Assembly (NCBI RefSeq): GCF_004342025.1
Contig: NZ_SLWN01000004.1
Location: forward strand, 1-64,000
Origin: Kribbella steppae
GTDB taxonomy: Bacteria > Actinomycetota > Actinomycetes > Propionibacteriales > Kribbellaceae
Direction: 5' to 3'
DNA: 64,000 bases
The first letter of the stretch is position 1. The number at the start of each line of letters is the position of its first letter. The notes beneath the pieces were generated by a model. The model had not been told where the DNA came from, made no database searches, and worked only from the letters and a program-made list of their open reading frames with translations. This document shows, piece after piece, positions 34,463 to 43,532 of this stretch. The translations under genes were made by a program, and so were the position numbers.

Positions 34463-37400
34463 TCAGCGGAAGTCGCGGGAGGTGGTTCTGGCGGACAGGG
34501 GGAGGCGTTCCAGGTGGTCGGCGGAGAGGTTGGTGACCTCGCCGGCGCGTTCGACCCGGCCGCGGATGATGAGGGCGCCGGAGGTGCGGGCGACGGTGGC
34601 GTGCCGGTGCCAGCAGCCGACGGTGATGACGATGTTGGCCATCCCGGTCTCGTCCTCGAGGTTCATGAAGGTGACCCCGGAGGCGGTGGCCGGGCGCTGG
34701 CGATGGGTGACCACCCCGGCGACGCGGACCCGGCTGCCCGCCGGTGCCTCGCGCAGTTGGGCGGCGGAAAGGATGCCTTCGGCCCGTAGTTTGTCGCGGA
34801 TGCGCTGGATCGGGTGGCTGGTGGTGGTGATCGAGGTTGACCACAGGTCGGCCATGTCGGACTCGATATCGGTCATCCCGGGCAGCGTGGGTGGCGGCCC
34901 GGCGGCGGTGATACCGGCGAGCTGGCCGGGGCGTTCCTCGGCGGCCCGGCCGGCTTCCCACAACGCCTGCCGGCGATCGAGCCCGAAGCAGTCGAAGGCC
35001 CCGGCGGTGGCCAGCGCCTCCACCTGCGCGGCAGTGATCCCGGTACGACGGACAAGGTCGGCCATCTCGGTGTACGGCCCACCGCGATCGCGCTCCTCGA
35101 CGATCAGCTTCGCGCCCTTCTCACCGACGGTCCGCACCTCCGACAACCCCAGCCGGACCGCGAACGCACCGTCGCGGCGATGGAGAGTGGTGTCGGACGG
35201 CGCCTTCGGATCGAACGAACCGACCAACGGCTGCGGATCCACCAGACAATCCGGCGAACCGGTCGGCCCGGTGAGCTCCTGCCCGTCGACCAGTTGCTCG
35301 AGCCCGGCGTCGACACCCGAGAGGTGCAGGTCCGGCCGTCGTACCTCCACGCCATGGCGACGGGCGTCAGCAACCAGGGACTGGGGGGAGTAGAACCCCA
35401 TCGGCTGTGCTCGCAACAGCGCGGCCAGGAACGCGGCCGGGTAGTGCAGCCGCAACCACGTGCTGGAGTAGACCAGCAGGGCGAAGCTGATCGAGTGGGA
35501 CTCGGCGAAACCGAAGTTCGCGAATGCTTCGATCTTGTCGTAGATCTCGTCGGCCAGGTCCCCGGTGATCCCGTTGCGCGCCATCCCGGCGTACAACTTC
35601 TCCTTCAGTGACGAGATCTTCTCGATCCCGCGCTTCGACCCCATCGCGCGCCGGAGCAGGTCGGCCTCGTCGCCGTCGATCTCGCCGACTGCCATCGCCA
35701 TCTGCATCAACTGCTCCTGGAACAGCGGCACGCCCATGGTCCGCTCCAGCACCGGTCGCAGCTTCGGGTGCAGGTAGGTGACCGGCTCCTCCCCGGTCCG
35801 GCGACGGATGTACGGATGGACTGCACCGCCCTGGATCGGGCCGGGCCGGATCAGCGCGATCTCGGTGACCAGGTCGTAGAACTTCCGTGGCTTCAGTCGC
35901 GGCAGCGTCGCCATCTGCGCCCGCGACTCCACCTGGAACACCCCGACCGAGTCCGCCCGGCACAACTGGTCGTAGACGCCGGCCTCCTCCTTCGGGATCG
36001 TGTGCAGCAGCCACGACTCCCCGATCTGGTCGCGGACCATCTCCATGCAGTACTGCAACGCGGCCAGCATCCCGAGCCCGAGCAGGTCGAACTTCACCAG
36101 CCCCATCCACGCACAGTCGTCCTTGTCCCACTGCAGCACCGTGCGGTTCTCCATCCGGGCGTGCTCGATCGGCACCACCTCCCCCACCGGCCGCTCGGTC
36201 AGCACCATCCCGCCGGAGTGGATCCCCAGGTGCCGCGGGAACTTCAGCAACCCGGTCGCCATCTCCACCACCCGCGAGGGGATGTCGTGCTCGGTCGAGG
36301 TGATCTCCGGACTCCACCCGTCCACCTGTTTCGACCATGCGTCCTGCTGGCCGACCGAATACCCGAACGCCTTCGCCATGTCCCGGACCGCGGACTTCGG
36401 CCGGTAGCTGATCACGTTCGCGACCTGGGCCGCGTTCCGGCGGCCGTACTTTCCGTAGACGTACTGGATCACCTCCTCCCGGCGGTCGGAGTCGAAGTCG
36501 ACGTCGATATCCGGCTCCTCGGTCCGGGTCGAGGCGAGGAACCGCTCGAACGGCAGGTTGTAGAGGATGCTGTCGACCGCGGTGATCCCGAGCGCGTAAC
36601 AGACCGCCGAGTTCGCCGCGGATCCCCGGCCCTGGCAGAGAATCCCGTGGTCGTGCGCGAACTTGACGATGTCCTGGACGATCAGGAAGTACCCCGGGAA
36701 GCCCTTCTCGTCGATGACGTCCAGCTCACGCTGCAACCGCTCGTACGCGTCCGGCCGCTCCGCCCTGGTGCCGTAGCGCAGCGCCGCGCCCTGCCAGGTC
36801 AGCTGGCGCAGCCACGACATCGGCGTCTCCCCGGCCGGCACGTCCCGCAACGGCAGCTTGGGTTTCGCCCGGCGCAGATCGAAGGCGATCTGGTCCGCGA
36901 TCGTCACCGACCGCTGCACCGCCCCCGGGAACCGCTGGAACCGGGTGGTCATCTCGGCCCCCGACCGCAGGAACGCCATTCCGGCCGGCGGCAGCCAGCC
37001 GTCCATCGAGTCCAGGTCCCGCCGGGCCCGGACGGCGGCCACCGCGGCGGCCAGCTTGTGCTGCGCCGGGGTGGCGTAGTGAACGTTGTTGGTGGCAACT
37101 ATCGGGAGTCCACGGTCGGCGGCCAGACCGGCCAGCGTCCGGTTCCGGGTCGAGTCGGCCGGCAGGTGGTGGTCGATCAGCTCGACCACCACCCGGTCTT
37201 TGCCGAACAGACCCACCAACCGGTCCAGCTCCCGCCCCGCGGCGGCTGGACCATCGGCGTACCCGCCGAGCTCCAGGGCCTGCCGGACCAGCCCTTTCCG
37301 ACAGCCGGTCAGGATCAGCCAGTTGTCACGACCTCGCTCGGCGAGATCCTCCAGGTCGTAGACCGGGCGGCCCTTCTCACCACCGGCCAACTGCGCCTCG

Positions 37401-37888
37401 GTGATCGCACCGGCCAACCGGTGATACCCCTCCTGCCCCTCCGCCAGCACCAGCAGATGACTGCCCTCCGGATCGGCCACACCGTTCTGCGGGCCGGTCA
37501 GGCCGAGGGAGAGCTCCGCCCCGAACACCGTGGGCAGCTCGTACGCCGTGGCCGCCTCGGCGAACCGGGCCGCGCCGTAGAACCCGTCGTGATCGGTCAG
37601 CGCCAGCGCGTGCAGACCCTGCCGGACCGCGGCCTCGACCAGGTCCTCCGGCTGCGACGCACCGTCCAGGAAGGAGAAGTTCGAGTGCACGTGCAGCTCG
37701 GCGTAGGGCACCGCGTGCTCCGGCCTGCGGGCGGGGAGCGGCACATACGGACCGCGATGCTGCGACCACGCCGGGCTGTCGCCGCCGTCGGCCGTCACCG
37801 GGCGGTCACCGTGACTGCCCGGGCGCGAGCGGTCCGACAGCTTGCGCTCCAGCTCCGACCACTTGATCGGCGGATTGTTGTAGCCCAT
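34463..37888 (-). CDS. dnaE2: error-prone DNA polymerase III alpha subunit DnaE2
   Basis: 1141 aa, the usual DnaE2 size. An N-terminal PHP domain (AELHVHSNFSFLDGAS, LTDHDGFYG) is followed by the polymerase core with EPDIDVDFDSDRR carrying the catalytic Asp residues, then a helix-hairpin-helix region and a C-terminal OB strand set (RVRVAGVVTHRQRP; TGMANIVI). The C-terminus lacks the beta-clamp-proximal extension of DnaE1. DnaE2 performs mutagenic lesion bypass after DNA damage with ImuA'/ImuB in relatives; those genes are not in this window. A LexA box lies 29 bp upstream, so SOS induction is expected. Confidence 0.95.
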   Translation of the reverse strand: MGYNNPPIKWSELERKLSDRSRPGSHGDRPVTADGGDSPAWSQHRGPYVPLPARRPEHAVPYAELHVHSNFSFLDGASQPEDLVEAAVRQGLHALALTDHDGFYGAARFAEAATAYELPTVFGAELSLGLTGPQNGVADPEGSHLLVLAEGQEGYHRLAGAITEAQLAGGEKGRPVYDLEDLAERGRDNWLILTGCRKGLVRQALELGGYADGPAAAGRELDRLVGLFGKDRVVVELIDHHLPADSTRNRTLAGLAADRGLPIVATNNVHYATPAQHKLAAAVAAVRARRDLDSMDGWLPPAGMAFLRSGAEMTTRFQRFPGAVQRSVTIADQIAFDLRRAKPKLPLRDVPAGETPMSWLRQLTWQGAALRYGTRAERPDAYERLQRELDVIDEKGFPGYFLIVQDIVKFAHDHGILCQGRGSAANSAVCYALGITAVDSILYNLPFERFLASTRTEEPDIDVDFDSDRREEVIQYVYGKYGRRNAAQVANVISYRPKSAVRDMAKAFGYSVGQQDAWSKQVDGWSPEITSTEHDIPSRVVEMATGLLKFPRHLGIHSGGMVLTERPVGEVVPIEHARMENRTVLQWDKDDCAWMGLVKFDLLGLGMLAALQYCMEMVRDQIGESWLLHTIPKEEAGVYDQLCRADSVGVFQVESRAQMATLPRLKPRKFYDLVTEIALIRPGPIQGGAVHPYIRRRTGEEPVTYLHPKLRPVLERTMGVPLFQEQLMQMAMAVGEIDGDEADLLRRAMGSKRGIEKISSLKEKLYAGMARNGITGDLADEIYDKIEAFANFGFAESHSISFALLVYSSTWLRLHYPAAFLAALLRAQPMGFYSPQSLVADARRHGVEVRRPDLHLSGVDAGLEQLVDGQELTGPTGSPDCLVDPQPLVGSFDPKAPSDTTLHRRDGAFAVRLGLSEVRTVGEKGAKLIVEERDRGGPYTEMADLVRRTGITAAQVEALATAGAFDCFGLDRRQALWEAGRAAEERPGQLAGITAAGPPPTLPGMTDIESDMADLWSTSITTTSHPIQRIRDKLRAEGILSAAQLREAPAGSRVRVAGVVTHRQRPATASGVTFMNLEDETGMANIVITVGCWHRHATVARTSGALIIRGRVERAGEVTNLSADHLERLPLSARTTSRDFR

Positions 37889-37916
37889 CGCACATCCTCC
37901 CCGTCCACGTCCAGAC

Positions 37917-37932
37917 TAGAACATATGTTCGA
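37917..37932. promoter_or_regulatory. LexA (SOS) box between dnaE2 and a divergent small gene
   Basis: TAGAACATATGTTCGA, a close match to the actinobacterial/mycobacterial consensus TCGAAC-N4-GTTCGA with only the outer left arm imperfect. Located 29 bp from the dnaE2 ATG and 20 bp from the ATG at 37952, so it can serve both. Confidence 0.85.
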
Positions 37933-37939
37933 CTGTCGC

Positions 37940-37945
37940 TAATCT
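37940..37945 (+). promoter_or_regulatory. predicted -10 box for a leaderless gene
   Basis: TAATCT, six bases before ATG 37952. The LexA box occupies the -35 region. This puts the transcript start at or next to the ATG and no Shine-Dalgarno is visible. Confidence 0.5.
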
Positions 37946-37951
37946 GAAAAC

Positions 37952-38287
37952 ATGCTTGGGCGGTTCACGGTGCGACCTGCCGACGACGGATCGAACAGAT
38001 TCGGCGTCTGGGACGGCGCGGTCAACGGGTGGCGGGCAACAGACATCGACGACGAGACGGAGGCCCACCGGATAGCCAGCGATCTCGACGTCCAGTACGA
38101 CGCGCACGGCCCGCGACCGGCCGACGCCATCCGCAAAGTGGACCCGGCCCAGCCGGTCCAGCGCGCCCAGTGGCAGAACGGCGAACTCGACGTCTGGATC
38201 CGCGACAACGGCGAATGGCTCGGCCGCGTCCGCGACAAGGACGGCCGCGTCACCTGGATCCCCGGCACCGACCTCCGCCCGCTGTAA
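37952..38287 (+). CDS. small SOS-linked protein of unknown function
   Basis: 111 aa, soluble, rich in Asp/Arg/Trp (GVWDGAVNGWRATDIDDETE; WIRDNGEWLGRVRDKDGR). Two similar W-x(n)-D segments suggest a small beta-rich fold. No family was recognised. It starts 20 bp after the LexA box shared with dnaE2 and appears leaderless, so it should be damage-induced together with the polymerase. It could be a mutasome accessory, but nothing in the sequence proves that. Confidence 0.75.
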   Translation: MLGRFTVRPADDGSNRFGVWDGAVNGWRATDIDDETEAHRIASDLDVQYDAHGPRPADAIRKVDPAQPVQRAQWQNGELDVWIRDNGEWLGRVRDKDGRVTWIPGTDLRPL

Positions 38288-38638
38288 TCCGACGTACGCC
38301 GGAGCCCGGAGTACTCCGGGGCCGAGCTGGGCGGCCGTCGATGCAGACGACCAGCCGCTCGGCCAGGCCGGGGCTGAGACCCCCTCCGGTGGGCCGAGAC
38401 ATGAAATAGCAGGTCTCTACCCACCGTTCCCTGTCTCAGGTCCCCACGAGTTGCTCGGGATCCGGACCGCATCCGTCACAGACCGGGAAACCGCGCAAAG
38501 CGCGAGCCGCGCACACCAAGGTCAGCAGCTACAGCTACTTCACGTAGGCGATCGGCCGGACCCGCAGAACACGTCGTACCTGGTTGATACCTTGCGGGCG
38601 TTCGCCGCGATCGGCGCCCAGCTCAGCTCGCGGGATGC
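38288..38638. other. intergenic region before the agmatinase promoter
   Basis: About 350 bp without a convincing gene. A 63-codon frame at 38451-38642 has no ribosome site and unremarkable composition. Several GC-rich hairpin-forming stretches occur (for example CCGGAGCCCGGAGTACTCCG at 38300-38319), which may act as a terminator for the small SOS gene. A CTGAGA-containing stem near 38370 resembles one element of a TPP riboswitch but the rest is absent. Confidence 0.4.
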
Positions 38639-38666
38639 TTGACATGCGTTACCGGCCTGCCAGACT
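38639..38666 (+). promoter_or_regulatory. predicted promoter of the agmatinase-like gene (leaderless)
   Basis: TTGACA (38639-38644), 16-bp spacer, CAGACT (38661-38666), then six bases to ATG 38673. The same -35/-10 pair occurs at the ring-cleavage operon promoter. There is no Shine-Dalgarno sequence. Confidence 0.55.
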
Positions 38667-38672
38667 CCGAGA

Positions 38673-39710
38673 ATGACCCGGTACGGCCAGCAGTTCGGCC
38701 CGGACTTCACCTTCCTCGGAGTCCCGGCCTGCGACCTGGACGATCCGGCGTCGTACGCCGACGCGCAGGTGGTCATCCTGGGAGCGCCGTTCGACGGAGG
38801 TACGTCGCATCGCCCGGGAGCCCGGTTCGGCCCGATGGCGATCCGGATGCGCGACTACCTCGGGCATGACGGATCCCGGCCGAGCCTGGCGCTGCGGACC
38901 GACGGGCTGGTCGATCTGCACGTCGTCGACGCGGGTGACGTCGAGATGTACTCCGGCGACATCGAGACCGCCCTGCCCACGCTCGAGGCCGCGGTCGAGA
39001 AGGTGACCCGGTCCGGAGCCATCCCGGTCGTGCTCGGCGGCGATCACTCGATCGCCTTCCCGGACGCGAAGGGTGTCGCGAACGTGCTCGGCCACGGCCG
39101 GGTGTCGATGCTGCATTTCGATGCTCACGCCGACACCGGTGACATCGAGTTCGGTTCGCTGTGGGGCCACGGTCAGCCGATGCGCCGGCTGATCGAGTCC
39201 GGGGCGCTGCGCGGCGATCGCTTCCTGCAGATCGGTCTGCGCGGGTACTGGCCGCCGCCGGACACGCTGGACTGGATGGCCGAGCAGCGGATGCGCTCGT
39301 TCGAGATGACCGAGATCGTTCACCGCGGACTGGACGAGTGCCTCACCGACGCGTTCGCGATCGCCACGGATGACTGCGACGGCGTCTTCCTGTCCGTCGA
39401 CATCGACGTGTGCGACCCCGGTCATGCACCCGGCACCGGGACACCCGAGCCGGGCGGCCTGACCGCGCGTCAGTTGCTGGACGCGGTCCGGCGGATCAGC
39501 CTCGAGCTGCCGGTGGTCGGGATGGACGTGGTCGAGGTGAGCCCGCCGTACGATCACTCCGACATCACCGCCGCGCTGGCGAACCGCGTTGTGCTGGAGG
39601 CGTTGTCGGCCATCGCACGCAAGCGTCGCGACGAACGCGACGGCACTCGGTGGGATCCGGCCCGTCCCCTGCTGAGCGATCGTCCGCTGACTGGCGGCGA
39701 CCTGCCCTAG
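38673..39710 (+). CDS. speB: agmatinase/ureohydrolase family enzyme
   Basis: 345 aa. All Mn2+-binding signatures are intact: GGDHS (about 127-131), DAHAD, and SVDIDVCDPGHAPGTGTPEP. The family hydrolyses the guanidino group of agmatine, guanidinobutyrate or related compounds to an amine plus urea. The residues that separate these substrates cannot be judged by eye, so agmatinase is the working name. Followed by an amino-acid permease 103 bp downstream and, further on, by putrescine-type catabolic genes, which favours agmatine or guanidinobutyrate as substrate. Predicted leaderless start. Confidence 0.87.
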   Translation: MTRYGQQFGPDFTFLGVPACDLDDPASYADAQVVILGAPFDGGTSHRPGARFGPMAIRMRDYLGHDGSRPSLALRTDGLVDLHVVDAGDVEMYSGDIETALPTLEAAVEKVTRSGAIPVVLGGDHSIAFPDAKGVANVLGHGRVSMLHFDAHADTGDIEFGSLWGHGQPMRRLIESGALRGDRFLQIGLRGYWPPPDTLDWMAEQRMRSFEMTEIVHRGLDECLTDAFAIATDDCDGVFLSVDIDVCDPGHAPGTGTPEPGGLTARQLLDAVRRISLELPVVGMDVVEVSPPYDHSDITAALANRVVLEALSAIARKRRDERDGTRWDPARPLLSDRPLTGGDLP

Positions 39711-39813
39711 CCGGCCTGACGTGTTCCCAGCACTCCTCGCGAGTGCCAGACTCCGAAGAAGACGGCGGCGGGAGCGGGGGCTGGGTGGAGGACCGGCGCC
39801 GGGAGGGGAACCC

Positions 39814-41265
39814 ATGGCGCCCACCGCGCAGCAGTTGTTCCGCCGCAAGCCTGTCCCGGAGATGTCGCTGGAGACCGGCACCGACACCGGCAAGAGTGAG
39901 CTGGTCCGCTCGATCGGTCTGTTCCAGCTCTCGATGTTCGGGATCGGCGCCACCATCGGCACCGGGATCTTCTTCGTGCTGGCGCAGGCGGTGCCGGTCG
40001 CCGGGCCCGCGGTGATCTGGTCATTCGTCATCGCCGGCGTGGTCGCCGGGCTGACCGCGATCTGTTACGCGGAGCTGGCCAGTGCGGTCCCGGTCTCGGG
40101 ATCGTCGTACTCCTATGCCTATGCGACCCTCGGCGAACTGCCGGCCATCGGCGTCGCCGCGTGCCTGCTGCTGGAGTACGGCGTGTCGGCTGCCGCGGTC
40201 GCTGTCGGCTGGTCGCAGTACCTGAACGAGCTGTTCGACAACCTCTTCGGTTTCACCATCCCTGACAGCTTGTCGCAGGCGCCGGAACAGGGTGGGCTGT
40301 TCAACCTGCCCGCAATGATCCTGGTCCTGCTCTGCACCCTGCTGCTGATCCGCGGTGCGAGCGAGTCGGCCAAGACCAACGCGGTGATGGTGCTGATCAA
40401 GATCGGCGTCCTGGTGCTGTTCATCGTGCTCGGGCTGCAAGGGTGGAACTCCGACAACCTGTCCGACTTCACCCCGTTCGGGATCAGCGGGATCACCTCG
40501 GCGGCCGGCATCATCTTCTTCTCCTACATCGGTCTGGATGCCGTCTCGACCGCGGGTGAGGAAGTGAAGAACCCGCGGCGGACGCTGCCGATGGCCATCC
40601 TGATCGCGCTTGTCACCGTCACCGTGCTCTACATCCTGGTCAGTGTGGTCGCGGTGGCGGCCCAGCCGGCCGCGGAGTTCGAGGACCAGGAGGCCGGACT
40701 GTCGGCCATCCTGGAGAACGTGACCGGGCAGACGTGGCCGGCCACGGTCCTCGCCGCCGGTGCGGTCGTCTCGATCTTCAGCGTCACGCTGATCGTGATC
40801 TACGGCCAGACCCGGATCCTGTTCGCGATGGCTCGCGACGGGATGATCCCGGAGCTGTTCCACAAGGTGAACCCGCGCACGCACACCCCGGTGCAGAACA
40901 CCATCATCGTCGCGGTCGTCATCAGTCTGCTGGCCGGGCTGATCCCGATCAACTTCCTGGCCGAGATGACCAGTATCGGCACGCTGGTCGCGTTCCTGGT
41001 CGTGTCGATCGGCGTGATCGTGCTGCGCCGTACCCATCCGGAACTGCCGCGGGGCTTCAGGGTGCCGCTGTTCCCGCTGACGCCGATCCTGTCGATCGCC
41101 GGTTGTCTGTGGATCATCCAGGACCTGCGCGCGGTGACGATCTGGGTGTTCCTGATCTGGGTCGCGGTGGCGCTGATCTGGTACTTCGCGTACAGCTTCC
41201 GGCACTCGCACCTGGGCCGGCACGAACACGTCGGGCTGATCGACGACGAGGGCGGGCCGCACTGA
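39814..41265 (+). CDS. APC-superfamily amino acid/amine permease
   Basis: 483 aa, twelve predicted transmembrane helices. Helix 1 has the unwound substrate motif FGIGATIGTGIF, and the CAT-type blocks VIWSFVIAGVVAGLTAICYA, IFFSYIGLDAVSTAGEEVKN and YGQTRILFAMARDGMIPE follow. It belongs to the cationic amino-acid transporter-like group, so arginine, ornithine or polyamine uptake is a reasonable guess in this context. ATG 39814 with GGAGGGG is used; longer openings have no site. The stop overlaps the next gene's ATG by one base (TGATG). Confidence 0.88.
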   Translation: MAPTAQQLFRRKPVPEMSLETGTDTGKSELVRSIGLFQLSMFGIGATIGTGIFFVLAQAVPVAGPAVIWSFVIAGVVAGLTAICYAELASAVPVSGSSYSYAYATLGELPAIGVAACLLLEYGVSAAAVAVGWSQYLNELFDNLFGFTIPDSLSQAPEQGGLFNLPAMILVLLCTLLLIRGASESAKTNAVMVLIKIGVLVLFIVLGLQGWNSDNLSDFTPFGISGITSAAGIIFFSYIGLDAVSTAGEEVKNPRRTLPMAILIALVTVTVLYILVSVVAVAAQPAAEFEDQEAGLSAILENVTGQTWPATVLAAGAVVSIFSVTLIVIYGQTRILFAMARDGMIPELFHKVNPRTHTPVQNTIIVAVVISLLAGLIPINFLAEMTSIGTLVAFLVVSIGVIVLRRTHPELPRGFRVPLFPLTPILSIAGCLWIIQDLRAVTIWVFLIWVAVALIWYFAYSFRHSHLGRHEHVGLIDDEGGPH

Positions 41266-42185
41266 TGACCATGGTCGTCGGCTACGCCCCGGACGAGCGC
41301 GGGAAGGCTGCGCTCCACCTCGCGGCGATGCTCACCCGGTCTGCACACGACGACCTGATCGTCTGCACCGTCGTACCGGCGCCGTGGATGCCCGGCATGG
41401 CCCGGGTGGACGCCGAGTACCGCGAGTACCTCAACCAGGGAGCCGATCAGGCGCTCGAGCGGGCCCGGTCCTTCCTGCCGACCGACGTTCCAGCGACATA
41501 CATCAGGTACAGCGCCCGCTCGGCCCCCGCCGGTCTACTCGAAGTGGCCGAGCAGCACGACGCCAGGCTGATCGTGCTCGGGTCGTCGTCGGCCGGGGTA
41601 TTCGGCCATATCGCGCTCGGCAGCGTGACGGACCGACTGCTGCACAGCTCGCCGGTCTCGATCGCCCTTGCTACCCGGGGATTCCGGTGCCCGCCGGATA
41701 CCAGGGTGAAGCGGGTGACGGCGGCCTTCGGCGGGAGCGAGAGCGCGGAGGACCTGGTCCTGGCCGCGGCCGCGGTGAGCGCCGACGTCGGCGCCACACT
41801 GCGCATCGCCACCTTCGCGGTGTGGTCCCGGCCGGCGTTCACCACCAGGCTGGGCACGGATTCCGAGGACCTGGTGATGCAGGAGTGGCGAGTCGAGCTG
41901 GAGAAGGCCGTCAACGCCACGCTGGCACAGGTGAAGGAACTTCCCGAGGGGCCGCGGAGCGTCGAGACGGTGATCGGCTCCGGCGTGAGCTGGGACGAGG
42001 CGATCGACGATGTCGGCTGGGAGACCGGCGACGTCCTGGTGGTCGGGTCGAGCGAGCTCGGGCCGGTCGCGCGGGTGTTCCTCGGCTCCCGGGCGACGAA
42101 GATCCTGCGGCACTCCCCCGTCCCGGTCGTGGTCGTACCGCGGAGCCGGGCCGAGGAACTGGCCGAACGCGCGACCGAGAACTGA
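41265..42185 (+). CDS. tandem UspA universal stress protein
   Basis: 306 aa, two Usp domains. Domain 1 ends in VLGSSSAGVFGHIALGSVTD followed by SSPVSIALA; domain 2 ends in VVGSSELGPVARVFLGSRA and SPVPVVVVP. Both keep the G-x2-G-x9-G-S/T nucleotide-binding pattern approximately. Coupled to the permease by a one-base overlap; Usp-permease pairing is common in actinobacteria and suggests regulation of transport or energy state. Exact role unknown. Confidence 0.88.
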   Translation: MTMVVGYAPDERGKAALHLAAMLTRSAHDDLIVCTVVPAPWMPGMARVDAEYREYLNQGADQALERARSFLPTDVPATYIRYSARSAPAGLLEVAEQHDARLIVLGSSSAGVFGHIALGSVTDRLLHSSPVSIALATRGFRCPPDTRVKRVTAAFGGSESAEDLVLAAAAVSADVGATLRIATFAVWSRPAFTTRLGTDSEDLVMQEWRVELEKAVNATLAQVKELPEGPRSVETVIGSGVSWDEAIDDVGWETGDVLVVGSSELGPVARVFLGSRATKILRHSPVPVVVVPRSRAEELAERATEN

Positions 42186-42207
42186 CACCGACAGAGCCGA
42201 GGTTCCC

Positions 42208-42276
42208 ATGTACGAGGTCGATCCCGGCACCAGTCTTGACCTGGTCCGCGAGGTGCTGGCCAGGACCGAACCATGA
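42208..42276 (+). CDS. 22-residue small ORF coupled to the LysA-like gene
   Basis: ATG at 42208 preceded by GAGG with 5-base spacing; the peptide begins MYEVDPGTSLDLVREVLART and ends with TGA overlapping the next gene's ATG by 4 bp. No Cys, no membrane stretch. It may act as a translational coupler or leader, or may be a real microprotein; it carries no run of Lys, Arg or other codons suggestive of attenuation. Support is the ribosome site and ATGA overlap only. Confidence 0.4.
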   Translation: MYEVDPGTSLDLVREVLARTEP

Positions 42277-43532
42277 GCGACCTGCTCTCCCTCTTCCCGG
42301 CCGGCAGCAGCCTCGACGACGACGGCATGCTGGTCGTCGGCGGCTGCCGCGCCGACGCCCTCGCAGCCGACTTCGGTACGCCGGTCCTGGTCGTCGCCGA
42401 GGCCGCACTCCGGTCCCGCGCCCGCGAGTACCGCGACGAACTCACCGCCCGCTGGCCGAACTCCCGCGTTGTCTTCGCCTCCAAAGCCTTCCCCTGTACG
42501 GCGGTCCAGCGGGTGATGGTCGAGGAAGGACTCGGCCTGGATGTCGCCGGCGGTGGCGAGATCCTGACCGCGGTCAAGGCCGGAATCGATCCGGCCCTGA
42601 TCGTCCTGCACGGCAACGCGAAGACCGACGAGGAGATCGCGCTGGCGGTCGAGCACGGTGTCGGAATAGTTGCCGTGGACAACTCCGACGACGTGGACCG
42701 GTTGGAGGCGACCGTACCCGCAGGCCAGGCCCAGGACGTGCTGGTGCGGATCATCCCCGGCGTCACCGCGGACACGCACAGCCATGTGCTGACGGGTCAC
42801 GAGGGATCGAAGTTCGGCCTCGCGCCACCCGATGCGGCCCGGTTGATCCAGCGCATCGAGCACAGTCCGCGGCTGCGGATGCGTGGCCTGCATGTCCATA
42901 TCGGCTCGCAGATCCTCGACGTCGAGCCGTTCGCCGAGTCGGTCGCACCGGTCGCCCGGCTCGGTGAGTTCGAGGTGTACGACCTGGGCGGCGGCCTCGG
43001 CGCCCGCTACACCTGGGCCGACGAACCGCCGACGGTGGCCGCCTATCTCGACGCCCTGATCGGCGCGGCGCACCAGCATCTTCCCGCGCAGGCACAGCTC
43101 ATCATCGAGCCGGGCAGAAGCATGGTCGCGACGGCGGCGACGACGATCTACCGGGTCACGACGGTCAAGCGCGGGAGGATCATCTTCGTCGCGGTGGACG
43201 GCGGGATGGGCGACAACCTGGAGGTCGCGTTGTTCCAGCAGCGGTTCGAGGCCGGCATCATCGGCCGGTTCGACGGCCCTGGGCTGGAGAACGTCACCGT
43301 GGTCGGCCGGCACTGCGAGAGTGGCGACGTACTGGTTGACGGTGTGCCGTTGGCTGATCCGCACGTCGGTGATCTGCTCGCCGTACCGGCCACGGGTGCC
43401 TACTGCTACACGATGGCGAACAACTACAACGGCAACCGGCGGATCCCGGTCGCCTTCGCCAAGGACGGCCGGGCGCGTTTCGTCGTCCGCCGGGAGACCT
43501 GGAACGACCTGATCGCGCGGGACGTGGACTGA
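42273..43532 (+). CDS. PLP-dependent decarboxylase, diaminopimelate decarboxylase (LysA) fold
   Basis: 419 aa. PLP Lys71 is in VFASKAF; the barrel has GLHVHIGSQ and IIEPGRSMVA; the C-terminal domain has CESGDVL (substrate/PLP Cys) and ATGAYCYTMANNYN. These are hallmarks of DAP decarboxylase and the related fold-III basic amino-acid decarboxylases. Set between a cationic-type permease, agmatinase and aldehyde dehydrogenase, it may instead decarboxylate another amino acid (arginine, ornithine or similar) for amine formation; the lysine-pathway role is not excluded. Its ATG overlaps the 22-codon ORF. Confidence 0.82.
   Translation: MSDLLSLFPAGSSLDDDGMLVVGGCRADALAADFGTPVLVVAEAALRSRAREYRDELTARWPNSRVVFASKAFPCTAVQRVMVEEGLGLDVAGGGEILTAVKAGIDPALIVLHGNAKTDEEIALAVEHGVGIVAVDNSDDVDRLEATVPAGQAQDVLVRIIPGVTADTHSHVLTGHEGSKFGLAPPDAARLIQRIEHSPRLRMRGLHVHIGSQILDVEPFAESVAPVARLGEFEVYDLGGGLGARYTWADEPPTVAAYLDALIGAAHQHLPAQAQLIIEPGRSMVATAATTIYRVTTVKRGRIIFVAVDGGMGDNLEVALFQQRFEAGIIGRFDGPGLENVTVVGRHCESGDVLVDGVPLADPHVGDLLAVPATGAYCYTMANNYNGNRRIPVAFAKDGRARFVVRRETWNDLIARDVD

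Noticed and set aside
35768..37942. A 724-codon open frame antisense to dnaE2
   Set aside because: Composition typical of a shadow frame; dnaE2 catalytic motifs fix the coding strand.
38360..38400. CTGAGA-containing hairpin resembling part of a TPP riboswitch upstream of the agmatinase-like gene
   Set aside because: The second conserved element and the pyrophosphate-binding arm are absent, and the predicted agmatinase transcript starts downstream of it.
39747..39760. Repeat of TGCCAGACTCCGA near 38659 and 39747 considered as a shared promoter element
   Set aside because: Only the first copy has a -35 at proper spacing; the second lies where no transcript start is needed and may be chance.
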